Assembly: GCA_944384025.1 (NCBI GenBank)
Contig: CALWRS010000001.1
Span: 1 to 64,000, forward strand
Direction: 5' to 3'
Origin: an uncultured Lachnospiraceae bacterium
GTDB taxonomy: Bacteria > Bacillota > Clostridia > Lachnospirales > Lachnospiraceae
DNA length: 64,000 bases
This document shows positions 1 through 7,275 of the stretch, piece after piece (positions within the stretch are counted from its first letter, which is position 1; every line of letters begins with the position of its first letter). The notes below the pieces were generated by a model. It was not told where the DNA came from. It ran no database searches and saw nothing but the letters and a program-made list of their open reading frames with translations. The position numbers and the translations under genes were made by a program.

Positions 1-2
1 CT

Positions 3-197
3 CCCGAACTGGTACACGAATTCATTGAAAAGATTGTGATACACGAACGGAGATACCTTGACGGAAAGCGTTATCAGTTAATGGACATTTATTACAACGG
101 CGTTGGTGTGATACGAGGGCTTACCCCTGAAGAAATGGAAGAAGCCTTTCAGGAACACCTTACCAAACGGAAGATAAACAAAGCAAAGACGGCGTAA
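3..197 (+). CDS. C-terminal end of a large serine recombinase (partial)
   Basis: The frame is open from the left edge and ends at TAA 195-197, giving 64 residues. The segment LVHEFIEKIVIHER, then YNGVG about 20 residues on, matches my memory of the DUF4368-type tail of large serine recombinases (TnpX/Tn4451 and Tn1549-like elements). These enzymes excise and integrate conjugative or mobilisable elements and usually sit at the element end. The catalytic resolvase domain lies outside the window. A strong hairpin follows at 244-294 and ordinary chromosomal genes begin at 430, so an element boundary probably lies between about 200 and 360. I cannot define the attachment site without the other end. 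Confidence 0.75.
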   Translation, partial: PELVHEFIEKIVIHERRYLDGKRYQLMDIYYNGVGVIRGLTPEEMEEAFQEHLTKRKINKAKTA

Positions 198-243
198 CCA
201 ATGGCTGCACCGTCCCAAACAATCAATATTTAATTCAATTACA

Positions 244-294
244 AGAGCGACCTTGGGGCACCTTCCTTACGGAGGGTGCCCCAATAGGCGCTCT
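244..294 (+). terminator. Long hairpin after the recombinase gene
   Basis: The arms GGGGCACCTTCC and GGAGGGTGCCCC pair with one G-T wobble around a TTAC loop, and outer arms AGAGCG (244-249) and CGCTCT (289-294) extend the stem. Only a short T-rich stretch follows. It probably terminates the recombinase transcript, but it could also be part of the element end. Confidence 0.6.
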
Positions 295-363
295 TTGCTG
301 CGCGGGTATTGCAGGCGCGTCATGACCATTGCCATTACGAAGCGCTCAGACAGCCGTCCATAC

Positions 364-392
364 TTGCGTGAGCACTCGATTTGTGTTATAAA
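364..392 (+). promoter_or_regulatory. SigA-type promoter for the trigger-factor-like lipoprotein gene
   Basis: TTGCGT (364-369) and TATAAA (387-392) are separated by 17 bp. The predicted start point lies about 30 bp before the ATG at 430, after an AGGAGG ribosome-binding site. Confidence 0.55.
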
Positions 393-429
393 GAAGAGAG
401 CGTTTGGAATCAGGAGGGCCTAAAACAGT

Positions 430-1476
430 ATGAAAAAGGTTTTGACGACAGTCGGTCTTGCGCTTTGTCTGTGCCTTGCGGCAACAGGCTGCAACAAAAA
501 GAGCAAAATCGAGCTTGGTACATACAAAGGAATTACCTACACGCCGGTTTCTACCGAAGTGCAGGAAGTGGAAATACAAGCGGCGCTAAATAACGTAATC
601 AGCGACGCTACGACATACGAAACGGACGAGTCCAGGGAAGGAACTGAGGTAAAAGAGGGCGACTGGCTTTTGATTGACTACAGCGGGAGCCTGAAAGAGA
701 CCGGCGAAGTATTTAGCGGCGGCACCGCAAAGGACGAGCAGCTGCAAATTGGCTCAGGCAAATTTATTCCGGGTTTTGAGGACGCGCTTATTGGAAAAAT
801 CGTAGGAGAGAGTACGTCCATTGTCGTTACGTTTCCGGAAAATTACTCGGTGAACAGCGAACTCGCTGGAAAAGAAGCCGTTTTTGCGGTAACGGTTAAA
901 GAAGTGCAAATCCCGCAAATTCCGGAGCTTACGGACGAGCTTGTTAGCGAGCACACAAACGGCGTGCATAAGACCATCGAATCGTACAAAGAATATTTAA
1001 CCGAGTACTTAAAGCAGGATAAGGAAGCTGCGGCGCGCGAGAGCATGGTGTCGCAGGTGATGGAAAAGGTTATTGCGAATACGAAGTTTGTACACGTGAG
1101 CGAGAAAGATGTGGAAGAGTATTATAACAGCGTCCTCACGTATTATAATACGATTGCCGCGCACTTTGGCGTTTCGCTCGAATCGTACGTATCGTACTAT
1201 TACGACAAGACGCTGGATGAGTTTTACAAGGAAGTCAAGCAAATTGCCGAAGACACTGTCAAAGAGCAGCTTGTGTTGGATGCGATTATCGAAAAAGAAG
1301 GCATTACGCTTTCGCAGGAGCAGTATAAAGAGATGGTCGGAGAGTATATGGAACAGTACGATTACGACGACCAGACGGAATTTGAAGCGGATTATACGGT
1401 TGAGAACCTGCGGCAGAGTATGCTTTATGACCTCGCAATCGAATTTATTTTGGAAAACGCGGTTGCGCAGGAGTAG
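430..1476 (+). CDS. Trigger-factor-like FKBP peptidyl-prolyl isomerase lipoprotein
   Basis: The 348-aa product has a lipoprotein signal ending LAATGC (Cys21), so it should be anchored outside the membrane. An FKBP-type isomerase domain spans roughly residues 70-160 (DYSG near its start, FIPGFEDALIG in its middle). The helical remainder, roughly 165-345, resembles the C-terminal chaperone domain of trigger factor. The ribosome-binding N-terminal domain of true trigger factor is absent. The likely role is folding or prolyl isomerisation of secreted proteins, comparable to PrsA. The start is supported by AGGAGG about 11 bp upstream. It is a single-gene unit, convergent with the hydrolase gene that follows after six bases. 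Confidence 0.85.
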   Translation: MKKVLTTVGLALCLCLAATGCNKKSKIELGTYKGITYTPVSTEVQEVEIQAALNNVISDATTYETDESREGTEVKEGDWLLIDYSGSLKETGEVFSGGTAKDEQLQIGSGKFIPGFEDALIGKIVGESTSIVVTFPENYSVNSELAGKEAVFAVTVKEVQIPQIPELTDELVSEHTNGVHKTIESYKEYLTEYLKQDKEAAARESMVSQVMEKVIANTKFVHVSEKDVEEYYNSVLTYYNTIAAHFGVSLESYVSYYYDKTLDEFYKEVKQIAEDTVKEQLVLDAIIEKEGITLSQEQYKEMVGEYMEQYDYDDQTEFEADYTVENLRQSMLYDLAIEFILENAVAQE

Positions 1477-1482
1477 GCAGCG

Positions 1483-2481
1483 TTATACGTCTTGATGCTC
1501 CCAGAAATCGCACATTGCTTTTTTGTATTTTTCTGGGTCGGTAAAGTAGCTCATGGCGTGCCCCGCTCCGGGGATAACGACGAGCTCTTTGCAGGCGGCG
1601 CAGGCAAGGTAATTTTCGTAAGTCATCTCGATGGGCACGAAGCGATCGTTCGAGCCGTGAATAAACAGCACCGGAACCGCGCAGCGCTTCATTGCGTCAA
1701 CTGCCGAAAAGTCCTGTGCGCCTGCGTGGATGCGCTTTTTGCAAAGCGAATTTGCCACAGGAGAGTACAAAGCATAAGGAAGATGCAGATTGTTTTTTAC
1801 GACGTGGCGCCAGATTGCATCCGGGGACGTAAAGCCGCAGTCGGCGACAATCCCCTTTACGTTTTCGGGAAGCGAGAGTCCCGCGCTCATTAAAACCGCA
1901 GTCGCTCCCATGGAAATACCGCAAAGATAGACCGGCAAAGTATTGCCGGTCTTTTCGTTTACCCATTTGACCCACGAGAGCGTGTCAAAGCGCTCGTTGA
2001 TTCCAAAGCTCATGTATTTTCCGCCGCTTTCGCCCTGTCCGCGCTGTTCGGCGTATAAAACGCTGCATCCTGCGCTTTGCCAAAAATCTGCCAGACCGCA
2101 AAAATCCCGCGTCCAGCACGAGCGCCATCCGTGCATGGCAACAATCGCCCGCTTCGGCTTTTTGCAGGCAATCCAGTGTCCAACAAGCCGCAAGCCATCG
2201 TAGCTTACAATGCAGACCGCCTCCTGCTGCGCATTTTTCAGCTTTTGCGCGGCGGCGGTTTTTTGAAACTCCTCCTTTTTGCCGCATCCGGTTAGCAGGC
2301 GGATTTTTGCGTCCGATTTTATTTCCTGCGGCAAATCGCGGTCCGTAGCAATTCTTAAAAGATAACCAGCGACAAAGCAGGAGAGGACAGAAAAGGCGCC
2401 TGCCCCTGCTGCGGCGGCGCCAAGACTATATAAAACTGTTTTTTTCGTTCTTTTCAAGCGATTCCCTCCGCGTTTTGGCAT
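1483..2481 (-). CDS. Alpha/beta hydrolase with N-terminal membrane anchor
   Basis: The 332-aa protein has one hydrophobic segment at about residues 17-43, then an alpha/beta-hydrolase fold (BEM46/YqkD-like). The nucleophile elbow GISMGA places the catalytic Ser at 190, GSNDR places Asp at 279 and GAGHAM places His at 308, so a complete triad is visible. HGWRS after the third strand and an EQRGQGES segment fit the serine aminopeptidase_S33/COG1073 class. Its substrate cannot be read from the sequence. It begins 52 bp after the CotH-like gene on the same strand and might be the last gene of that operon. Confidence 0.85.
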   Translation of the reverse strand: MPKRGGNRLKRTKKTVLYSLGAAAAGAGAFSVLSCFVAGYLLRIATDRDLPQEIKSDAKIRLLTGCGKKEEFQKTAAAQKLKNAQQEAVCIVSYDGLRLVGHWIACKKPKRAIVAMHGWRSCWTRDFCGLADFWQSAGCSVLYAEQRGQGESGGKYMSFGINERFDTLSWVKWVNEKTGNTLPVYLCGISMGATAVLMSAGLSLPENVKGIVADCGFTSPDAIWRHVVKNNLHLPYALYSPVANSLCKKRIHAGAQDFSAVDAMKRCAVPVLFIHGSNDRFVPIEMTYENYLACAACKELVVIPGAGHAMSYFTDPEKYKKAMCDFWEHQDV

Positions 2482-2533
2482 CCGATTTTATTTTGTCGGA
2501 GGGAGAGCGGTTTTATACCGCCGGAATTTTTTG

Positions 2534-4909
2534 CTAATTTGCAAGCGTCTCTTTATAATCGCCGGAATAGAAATCCAATCGGTACACATAGCCGCTATGA
2601 AGACGCGGGATTAAGACAGAGGCGACGGCGTCTGCGGACGACGTCAGCTGCAAAACTTCGCCCTCGGCAAGAGAAAAGTTTGCCACAAGCGCCGAATCTG
2701 GCAGTTCTGGATAATTTTCGCAGTAAACCGTCAGCTTTTCGTTTGCAAGCAAGGTTGTTCCGGCCGGGAAGCGGTAGATAGAGCCTCCGTCCGAAAGCGC
2801 GTAGCCGTCAAGCGAAATCGATTCGTCGGAAGGATTCCAAAGCGTAATAAAATCAAGCGTGTTTGCGCTGACTTCGTAAATAACCGGCTGTGTCAGGGCG
2901 GTTTCAAACGTGTGCAAAATAATGTGCACGCTTCCGCCCTTTACGTCGCCCGCGCCAATATGCAAAACCTCGTCTTCGCGGCGAACACCGTTGATTTCCC
3001 AGTAGTCAAACGCGCAGCCAAGCGGGAGCAAAGCGGAAATCTCCGTTTCGTAAGCGGAAAAATACGTTCCGCTAAAGTTGTCGCCGGGATCGGTTTGGTA
3101 GCTGTTGATTTGCAGCTTCGCATCCTGCGAAGAGAGAATTTCGAGCTCGTACGTATCGCCAAGCGACCACAGCTCTTTCATGTAGGCGATGGAGTAATTT
3201 CCGCGCGCAGAAGCAAACGTGCGAATCACTTGCGTGTAGCCGTCAAAATGTCCGCGGTTCGTCCAAACCGAGTGATCCCTTGCGCCTTCCAGATAGTCGT
3301 AGTAGTATTGCATCTCCGCCGCGCGCGCGTCGTTCATTTCGTCAAGCGTCCGCGCGATGTTCACCGAGCTTAAGGAGCCGTTTCCAAAATCCAGCGACTT
3401 TTTCACAAAGTACTCGCGGCAGTCGCTGCGTTGCATAAGCTGCGCAAAAAGCGGGGAGTAGCGGTCGCCGCCCGGCGTTAAAATCTGTAAAAGCGTATTG
3501 TAATTTGCGAGCACTTCGGTCTGCTCGTAAAGGCCAAGCGTATAGTCGATATCGTGCAGCAAATAGCGCCAGCGGCCGTCGCAGGCGCCGTCTTCGGCGT
3601 AAGGTTCGTCTTCGGCTGCCACATACCGGTAGCATTTGTAGTTGTTGTTCGGCCAGTCTTTGTTGCACAGATAGATATTGTACGCGAAGTAGTCGAGGTA
3701 GTTTTCCACATCCATCCACGAACAAAGCTGCTCGTATACGTCGTCGTTGTTTACACCGCGCGCGACAAAATCGTTATAAGCGTCGTCGTATTCCTTCGCA
3801 AGGTTTGTCTTTACATCGTCATCTTCGTCTTCCTTTTTGAACGTATCGCCGCCTTCAAGAACTACGAATTCTCCGGTGCGCGTGCTGTCGTATTTCGTCT
3901 TAAAATAATCGTCGCAATAGCTTGCGTGTAGCCAGTAAAAACCGATATACTCGCCGTTTCGATAGACAATGGCGGGAAGCACGGCTTCATAATCCGAAAA
4001 TCCGGCGCGTACGGCAAGCGTTTGGTTTAGTTCGTCCCGAATGTAGGCGAATTGAAAATCGTTTCCGCTGTTTCGAAGGACAAACTTGTCGTAGTTAAGA
4101 ACCTGCGTGTTTGAGCCGTCGCGGCGCAGTTCGTCAAAGCAGGAAAGCCGGAACGAGCCGTGGTCGGGGTCGTAGGACTTGCGCGCAAAAAACTTCATGG
4201 ACTTTTGGAAGCTCTCACGCGAGACGCCTCCGTAAATACGAATTCCTGCAAATTGCGAGACAAGCGCCTCGCCCTGCGCGTTAATTAACTCTAAGTGGAT
4301 CGGGCGCTCGCTTTCTTTGCCGCGCAGCTTGTAATTTTCGCCGTAGAAAATTCCGTCCGGCGCGTTTGTCAAATCGCCCGGGTCGCCGACAATACTAAAG
4401 ACGAGCGTTGTGTAGCGCTTCTCCACGGAAGAGCCGATAAAATACGTATGTACGAATACTTCCGAGGACGTGCCGTCTTCGTAAAAGGCGCGTACCTGCA
4501 CCGGGTAGAGCATCGGCTCGCCGTTTATACTGGCCATAAGGCGAATGCCGCCTTCTTCGTATTTTTCCGAGGAGGTAGTCGGCTCGCTGCCGTCCGTTGT
4601 GTAGTAAATGTCCCCGCCGTAGCGGCTGTAGACGTTTAGCGTAACGGCCTGCGAATAAAAGTAGCCGTTGTGCGAAAACATAATATCGCTCATTTCGTCT
4701 GTAAAAACAAACTCGCCGTCTTCATAATCCGGAAACGTCGTAATAACGCTGTTATCCGTCTCGTCCTCGCCTTCTGTAAGCGCGCTCGTCGGGGAATTTG
4801 CGTCTGTTGGGCTGTCTTTGCCAAGCGTCCCAAGAAGCACTCCTGCCAAAACGCCAAAAGCCGCTAAAACACCTAAGCCAATAAGCGATTTTCGTTTATT
4901 GCCGTCCAT
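2534..4909 (-). CDS. CotH-type kinase-fold protein with CHB_HEX-like and lamin-tail-like domains
   Basis: The 791-aa product starts with a single membrane segment (about residues 8-27), so most of it should face outside. Next comes a chitobiase/hexosaminidase C-terminal-like beta domain (IYYTTDGSEPTTSS). The CotH domain follows, with KSMKFFARK and RNSGNDF early and HDIDYTLG at residues 452-459; the HD.D motif is the metal-binding signature of CotH kinases. The C-terminal 120 residues read like a lamin-tail domain (FITLWNPSDESISLDGYAL). CotH proteins are atypical protein kinases, known from spore coat. Here the context (DUF4956 and VTC genes upstream) argues for a cell-surface or polyphosphate-linked role. 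The substrate is unknown. Confidence 0.85.
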   Translation of the reverse strand: MDGNKRKSLIGLGVLAAFGVLAGVLLGTLGKDSPTDANSPTSALTEGEDETDNSVITTFPDYEDGEFVFTDEMSDIMFSHNGYFYSQAVTLNVYSRYGGDIYYTTDGSEPTTSSEKYEEGGIRLMASINGEPMLYPVQVRAFYEDGTSSEVFVHTYFIGSSVEKRYTTLVFSIVGDPGDLTNAPDGIFYGENYKLRGKESERPIHLELINAQGEALVSQFAGIRIYGGVSRESFQKSMKFFARKSYDPDHGSFRLSCFDELRRDGSNTQVLNYDKFVLRNSGNDFQFAYIRDELNQTLAVRAGFSDYEAVLPAIVYRNGEYIGFYWLHASYCDDYFKTKYDSTRTGEFVVLEGGDTFKKEDEDDDVKTNLAKEYDDAYNDFVARGVNNDDVYEQLCSWMDVENYLDYFAYNIYLCNKDWPNNNYKCYRYVAAEDEPYAEDGACDGRWRYLLHDIDYTLGLYEQTEVLANYNTLLQILTPGGDRYSPLFAQLMQRSDCREYFVKKSLDFGNGSLSSVNIARTLDEMNDARAAEMQYYYDYLEGARDHSVWTNRGHFDGYTQVIRTFASARGNYSIAYMKELWSLGDTYELEILSSQDAKLQINSYQTDPGDNFSGTYFSAYETEISALLPLGCAFDYWEINGVRREDEVLHIGAGDVKGGSVHIILHTFETALTQPVIYEVSANTLDFITLWNPSDESISLDGYALSDGGSIYRFPAGTTLLANEKLTVYCENYPELPDSALVANFSLAEGEVLQLTSSADAVASVLIPRLHSGYVYRLDFYSGDYKETLAN

Positions 4910-4943
4910 ACCTTCTCCGTTTCTGCTGTTTGGAGACCGACAG

Positions 4944-5606
4944 TTACTCTCCGGTAAATTCTACGAGCACGCAGTTGTCTACGCCGTCAATGCGGTGCAG
5001 CTCCTCCAAAAAAGCTGTGTTTTTTCTCTTTATTTTAACCTGTAAGGTCAGTTCTGTCGAGTCTTTGTAGCGCGTTTTGTTCTTCAGCCTTGACGAAAAC
5101 GTAGCAAGGACGTTTTCTACCGCGGAAGCGGCGTCGTCGCTGTAGCGAATAATCAAAAGATACGTTCCGCCGGACGTTCGCAGAAGCGTCATTGCCACGT
5201 ACACAATGGCCAAAAAAACGGAGCCGATTAACGCAAACGGAATCATCCCCGCGCCGGTTGTAAGTCCGGCGACAACCGCCCAGAACAAAAAGCCAACGTC
5301 GAGCGGGTCTTTGATGGCGGAGCGGAACCGGATAATGCTAAGCGCGCCGATTGTACCAAGCGAGAGCGCGACGCTTGAGCTGATCGTTAAAATAATCATG
5401 GCGGTAACAAGCGTTACCATAACAAGAAGCACGGCGAAGTTTTCGCTGTAGCATGCGCCGCGATAGAAAAAACGGTAAACCAGATAGATAATGGCGGCGC
5501 ACAGCACCGTAAACGTAAGACAGGCGACAATTCGCACCGGCGTCGCCACGCTTAGCGCATTTGCCTGACTCATTAGATTTTGAATTTCCGCTACGTAGTC
5601 GTTCAT
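4944..5606 (-). CDS. DUF4956 integral membrane protein
   Basis: The 220-aa protein has about four hydrophobic segments in residues 25-150 and a cytosolic C-terminal domain of about 70 residues. The stretch TIGALSIIRFRSAIKDP is the signature I associate with DUF4956. The function is not established. Members of this family often sit beside a VTC-domain polyphosphate polymerase and a CotH gene, exactly as here. Its ATG overlaps the end of the VTC gene by four bases, indicating translational coupling, and it ends 34 bp before the CotH gene. Confidence 0.85.
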   Translation of the reverse strand: MNDYVAEIQNLMSQANALSVATPVRIVACLTFTVLCAAIIYLVYRFFYRGACYSENFAVLLVMVTLVTAMIILTISSSVALSLGTIGALSIIRFRSAIKDPLDVGFLFWAVVAGLTTGAGMIPFALIGSVFLAIVYVAMTLLRTSGGTYLLIIRYSDDAASAVENVLATFSSRLKNKTRYKDSTELTLQVKIKRKNTAFLEELHRIDGVDNCVLVEFTGE

Positions 5607-6388
5607 GGAATCCTCCGTTCTGCCACAGGCCGGAGTGTGTTTGCGGAAAATGTCCGGCGTGGCGTTAAGATAATGTTTTGTGATTCCAGCTTTTCACAGC
5701 ATTGGATAAACTTGGAAATTGCCAGCTTGTCGCCGTTGTTTTGCAAAAGCTGCTTTAAATAAGCGGGGTAGTAAACGTCGTATTTGATTTCAAGGATGAC
5801 TTCCTGGTGATCAAAAATCGGGCGCGTTACAAGCTGCGAATCGAACATATCAAGGCTGTTCGTTCCGGCGGCAACCGCTTTGTCAAACGTAATGCGCACC
5901 ATGGAAAGAGGGTGCACGTAAGCTTCCCGCTCGTATTCGACGACGACAACGGGACGAAGAAATCGCGCGGCATGCAGGGCGTACACTTGGCGGGCAAGCG
6001 GCGCGTCGTAAGCAAGCAGGCAGGAAAAATTTCCGGATAAAATAGCGTCGTAGTCCTCCCTAGTAATGGGCAAAGACGTTTTCATAATGCGGTCGTCAAT
6101 CTTTTCTTTGTTTTCCAAAACAATAAAAGAGTCCGACCCGTTGTAAGCGCGGAGGCGAAATTTGTTGCGGTGCTGCACGCCGCCGTCTTTTTCCTGGTAG
6201 GCACAGCGCAAAAGATCGTCCAGATAGACGCTTTGCACCCGGTACCCATCAGGCGCGCTCATATGCCAATCGGGCGTTAAAATCGATATGGCCCGCTGGC
6301 GCAGTTCAAGATATTGCGGATAGGTCAAAAGCGTTTTGATTTCGTGCCGCTTTTGCCTCCTTTGGAAAGGGTTTTCGTACCTTTGCAT
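5603..6388 (-). CDS. VTC-domain polyphosphate polymerase-like protein
   Basis: The 261-aa protein matches the VTC/CYTH tunnel-fold family, which in yeast Vtc4 makes polyphosphate from ATP. Visible family features are the N-terminal RRQKRHEIK, the paired YRVQSVYLDD and KFRLRAYN strands, LENKEK, and the late EIKYD acidic-basic strand. I chose the ATG at 6388 because it follows an AGGGGG site and because an upstream in-frame ATG at 6436 lies inside the promoter -10. It heads a leftward operon with DUF4956 and CotH. The bacterial role may be polyphosphate synthesis or another triphosphate reaction, which is inference from the fold. Confidence 0.85.
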   Translation of the reverse strand: MQRYENPFQRRQKRHEIKTLLTYPQYLELRQRAISILTPDWHMSAPDGYRVQSVYLDDLLRCAYQEKDGGVQHRNKFRLRAYNGSDSFIVLENKEKIDDRIMKTSLPITREDYDAILSGNFSCLLAYDAPLARQVYALHAARFLRPVVVVEYEREAYVHPLSMVRITFDKAVAAGTNSLDMFDSQLVTRPIFDHQEVILEIKYDVYYPAYLKQLLQNNGDKLAISKFIQCCEKLESQNIILTPRRTFSANTLRPVAERRIP

Positions 6389-6434
6389 GTAGACAAATCC
6401 CCCTTTCTTTCTGTTTTCTTCGGCCGTTGAGCAC

Positions 6435-6463
6435 ATTATATCGGCTTGTAAAATCCGTGTAAA
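6435..6463 (-). promoter_or_regulatory. SigA-type promoter of the VTC/DUF4956/CotH operon
   Basis: On the minus strand TTTACA (6463-6458) and TATAAT (6440-6435) are separated by 17 bp. Transcription would start near 6428 and reach the VTC start codon at 6388. Confidence 0.7.
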
Positions 6464-6503
6464 GCGAAAAGCGGACAGTTCACAGCAAATTCAGAAATTG
6501 CCC

Positions 6504-6532
6504 TTGTTCCCGTAGGCGGATTGTGGTACACT
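6504..6532 (+). promoter_or_regulatory. SigA-type promoter for the Thr/Pro-rich protein gene
   Basis: TTGTTC (6504-6509) and TACACT (6527-6532) are spaced by 17 bp. The start point would lie close to 6539, which decides for the ATG at 6560 rather than the in-frame ATG at 6521. Confidence 0.6.
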
Positions 6533-6559
6533 AACTTTCGTATCTATATGGAGGAGCTT

Positions 6560-7243
6560 ATGAACATTGACGATATACTAAATGAAACGGTGGAACCGGA
6601 TTCCGAAGGCATTTTTCCGGAAGCGACGGAATTAGAGCACGGCGCACAGGAGAAGAAAGAATGGACGCCGCCGACATGGCTGCAAAGAAAATATCTGCTT
6701 CTTTACGCCGGTGCGCTTGTCGCAGCTGTTTTGCTTGGACTTTTGCTTATGCTGGCTTTTATGGATCCCGCGCCGCAAAAAGAAGGCGGCGGCGCCGGTG
6801 CGCCTGTCTCGGTAACGGTAACGGTGACAAATGCGCCGCTTCCTACAAACCCGGACGGAACGACGCCTACGCCTACGCCAAGGCCGTACCTTTCCGCGCA
6901 TCCAAGCTACGCTCCTGTTTTGACAAGCCCGCCCGACCCGGTTGTCACAAGGCCTGTGACGCAGGCGCCAAGCCCTACGCAGGCGCCATCGCCTACGGTT
7001 ACGCAAGAAGTTACGCAGGCGCCATCGCCAACGCTTACGCCGGAAATCACGCCGGAACCGCAGTTAAGCCCGCAGCCAAGCACGGAAGTTACGCCCACGG
7101 TTACGCCGGAAGTTACGCCTGCGCTGACAGCGCCGGTAACGCCAACGGTTGCGCCAGAAGTTACGCTGGAAGTTACGCCTACGGTAACGCCGGAGCAGGC
7201 GACGGCGGATTTGCCCACGGTAACGCCGGTTACCGCGCCGTAA
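6560..7243 (+). CDS. Single-pass membrane protein with Thr/Pro-rich outer tail
   Basis: The 227-aa protein has an acidic cytosolic head, one transmembrane helix (YLLLYAGALVAAVLLGLLLML, about residues 46-66) and a C-terminal half made almost only of Thr, Pro, Val, Ala, Ser and Glu. The tail is repetitive, with units such as TQAPSPT and EVTPTVTP. Such tails span or decorate the cell wall; nothing enzymatic is visible. GGAGGAG precedes the ATG. It is divergent from the VTC/CotH operon, so it could be a partner or substrate of that system, but this is only inference. The tail DNA is internally repetitive and may vary in length between strains. Confidence 0.7.
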   Translation: MNIDDILNETVEPDSEGIFPEATELEHGAQEKKEWTPPTWLQRKYLLLYAGALVAAVLLGLLLMLAFMDPAPQKEGGGAGAPVSVTVTVTNAPLPTNPDGTTPTPTPRPYLSAHPSYAPVLTSPPDPVVTRPVTQAPSPTQAPSPTVTQEVTQAPSPTLTPEITPEPQLSPQPSTEVTPTVTPEVTPALTAPVTPTVAPEVTLEVTPTVTPEQATADLPTVTPVTAP

Positions 7244-7275
7244 AACAGAACACTTGAATTTTCAGGAGGCGAACT

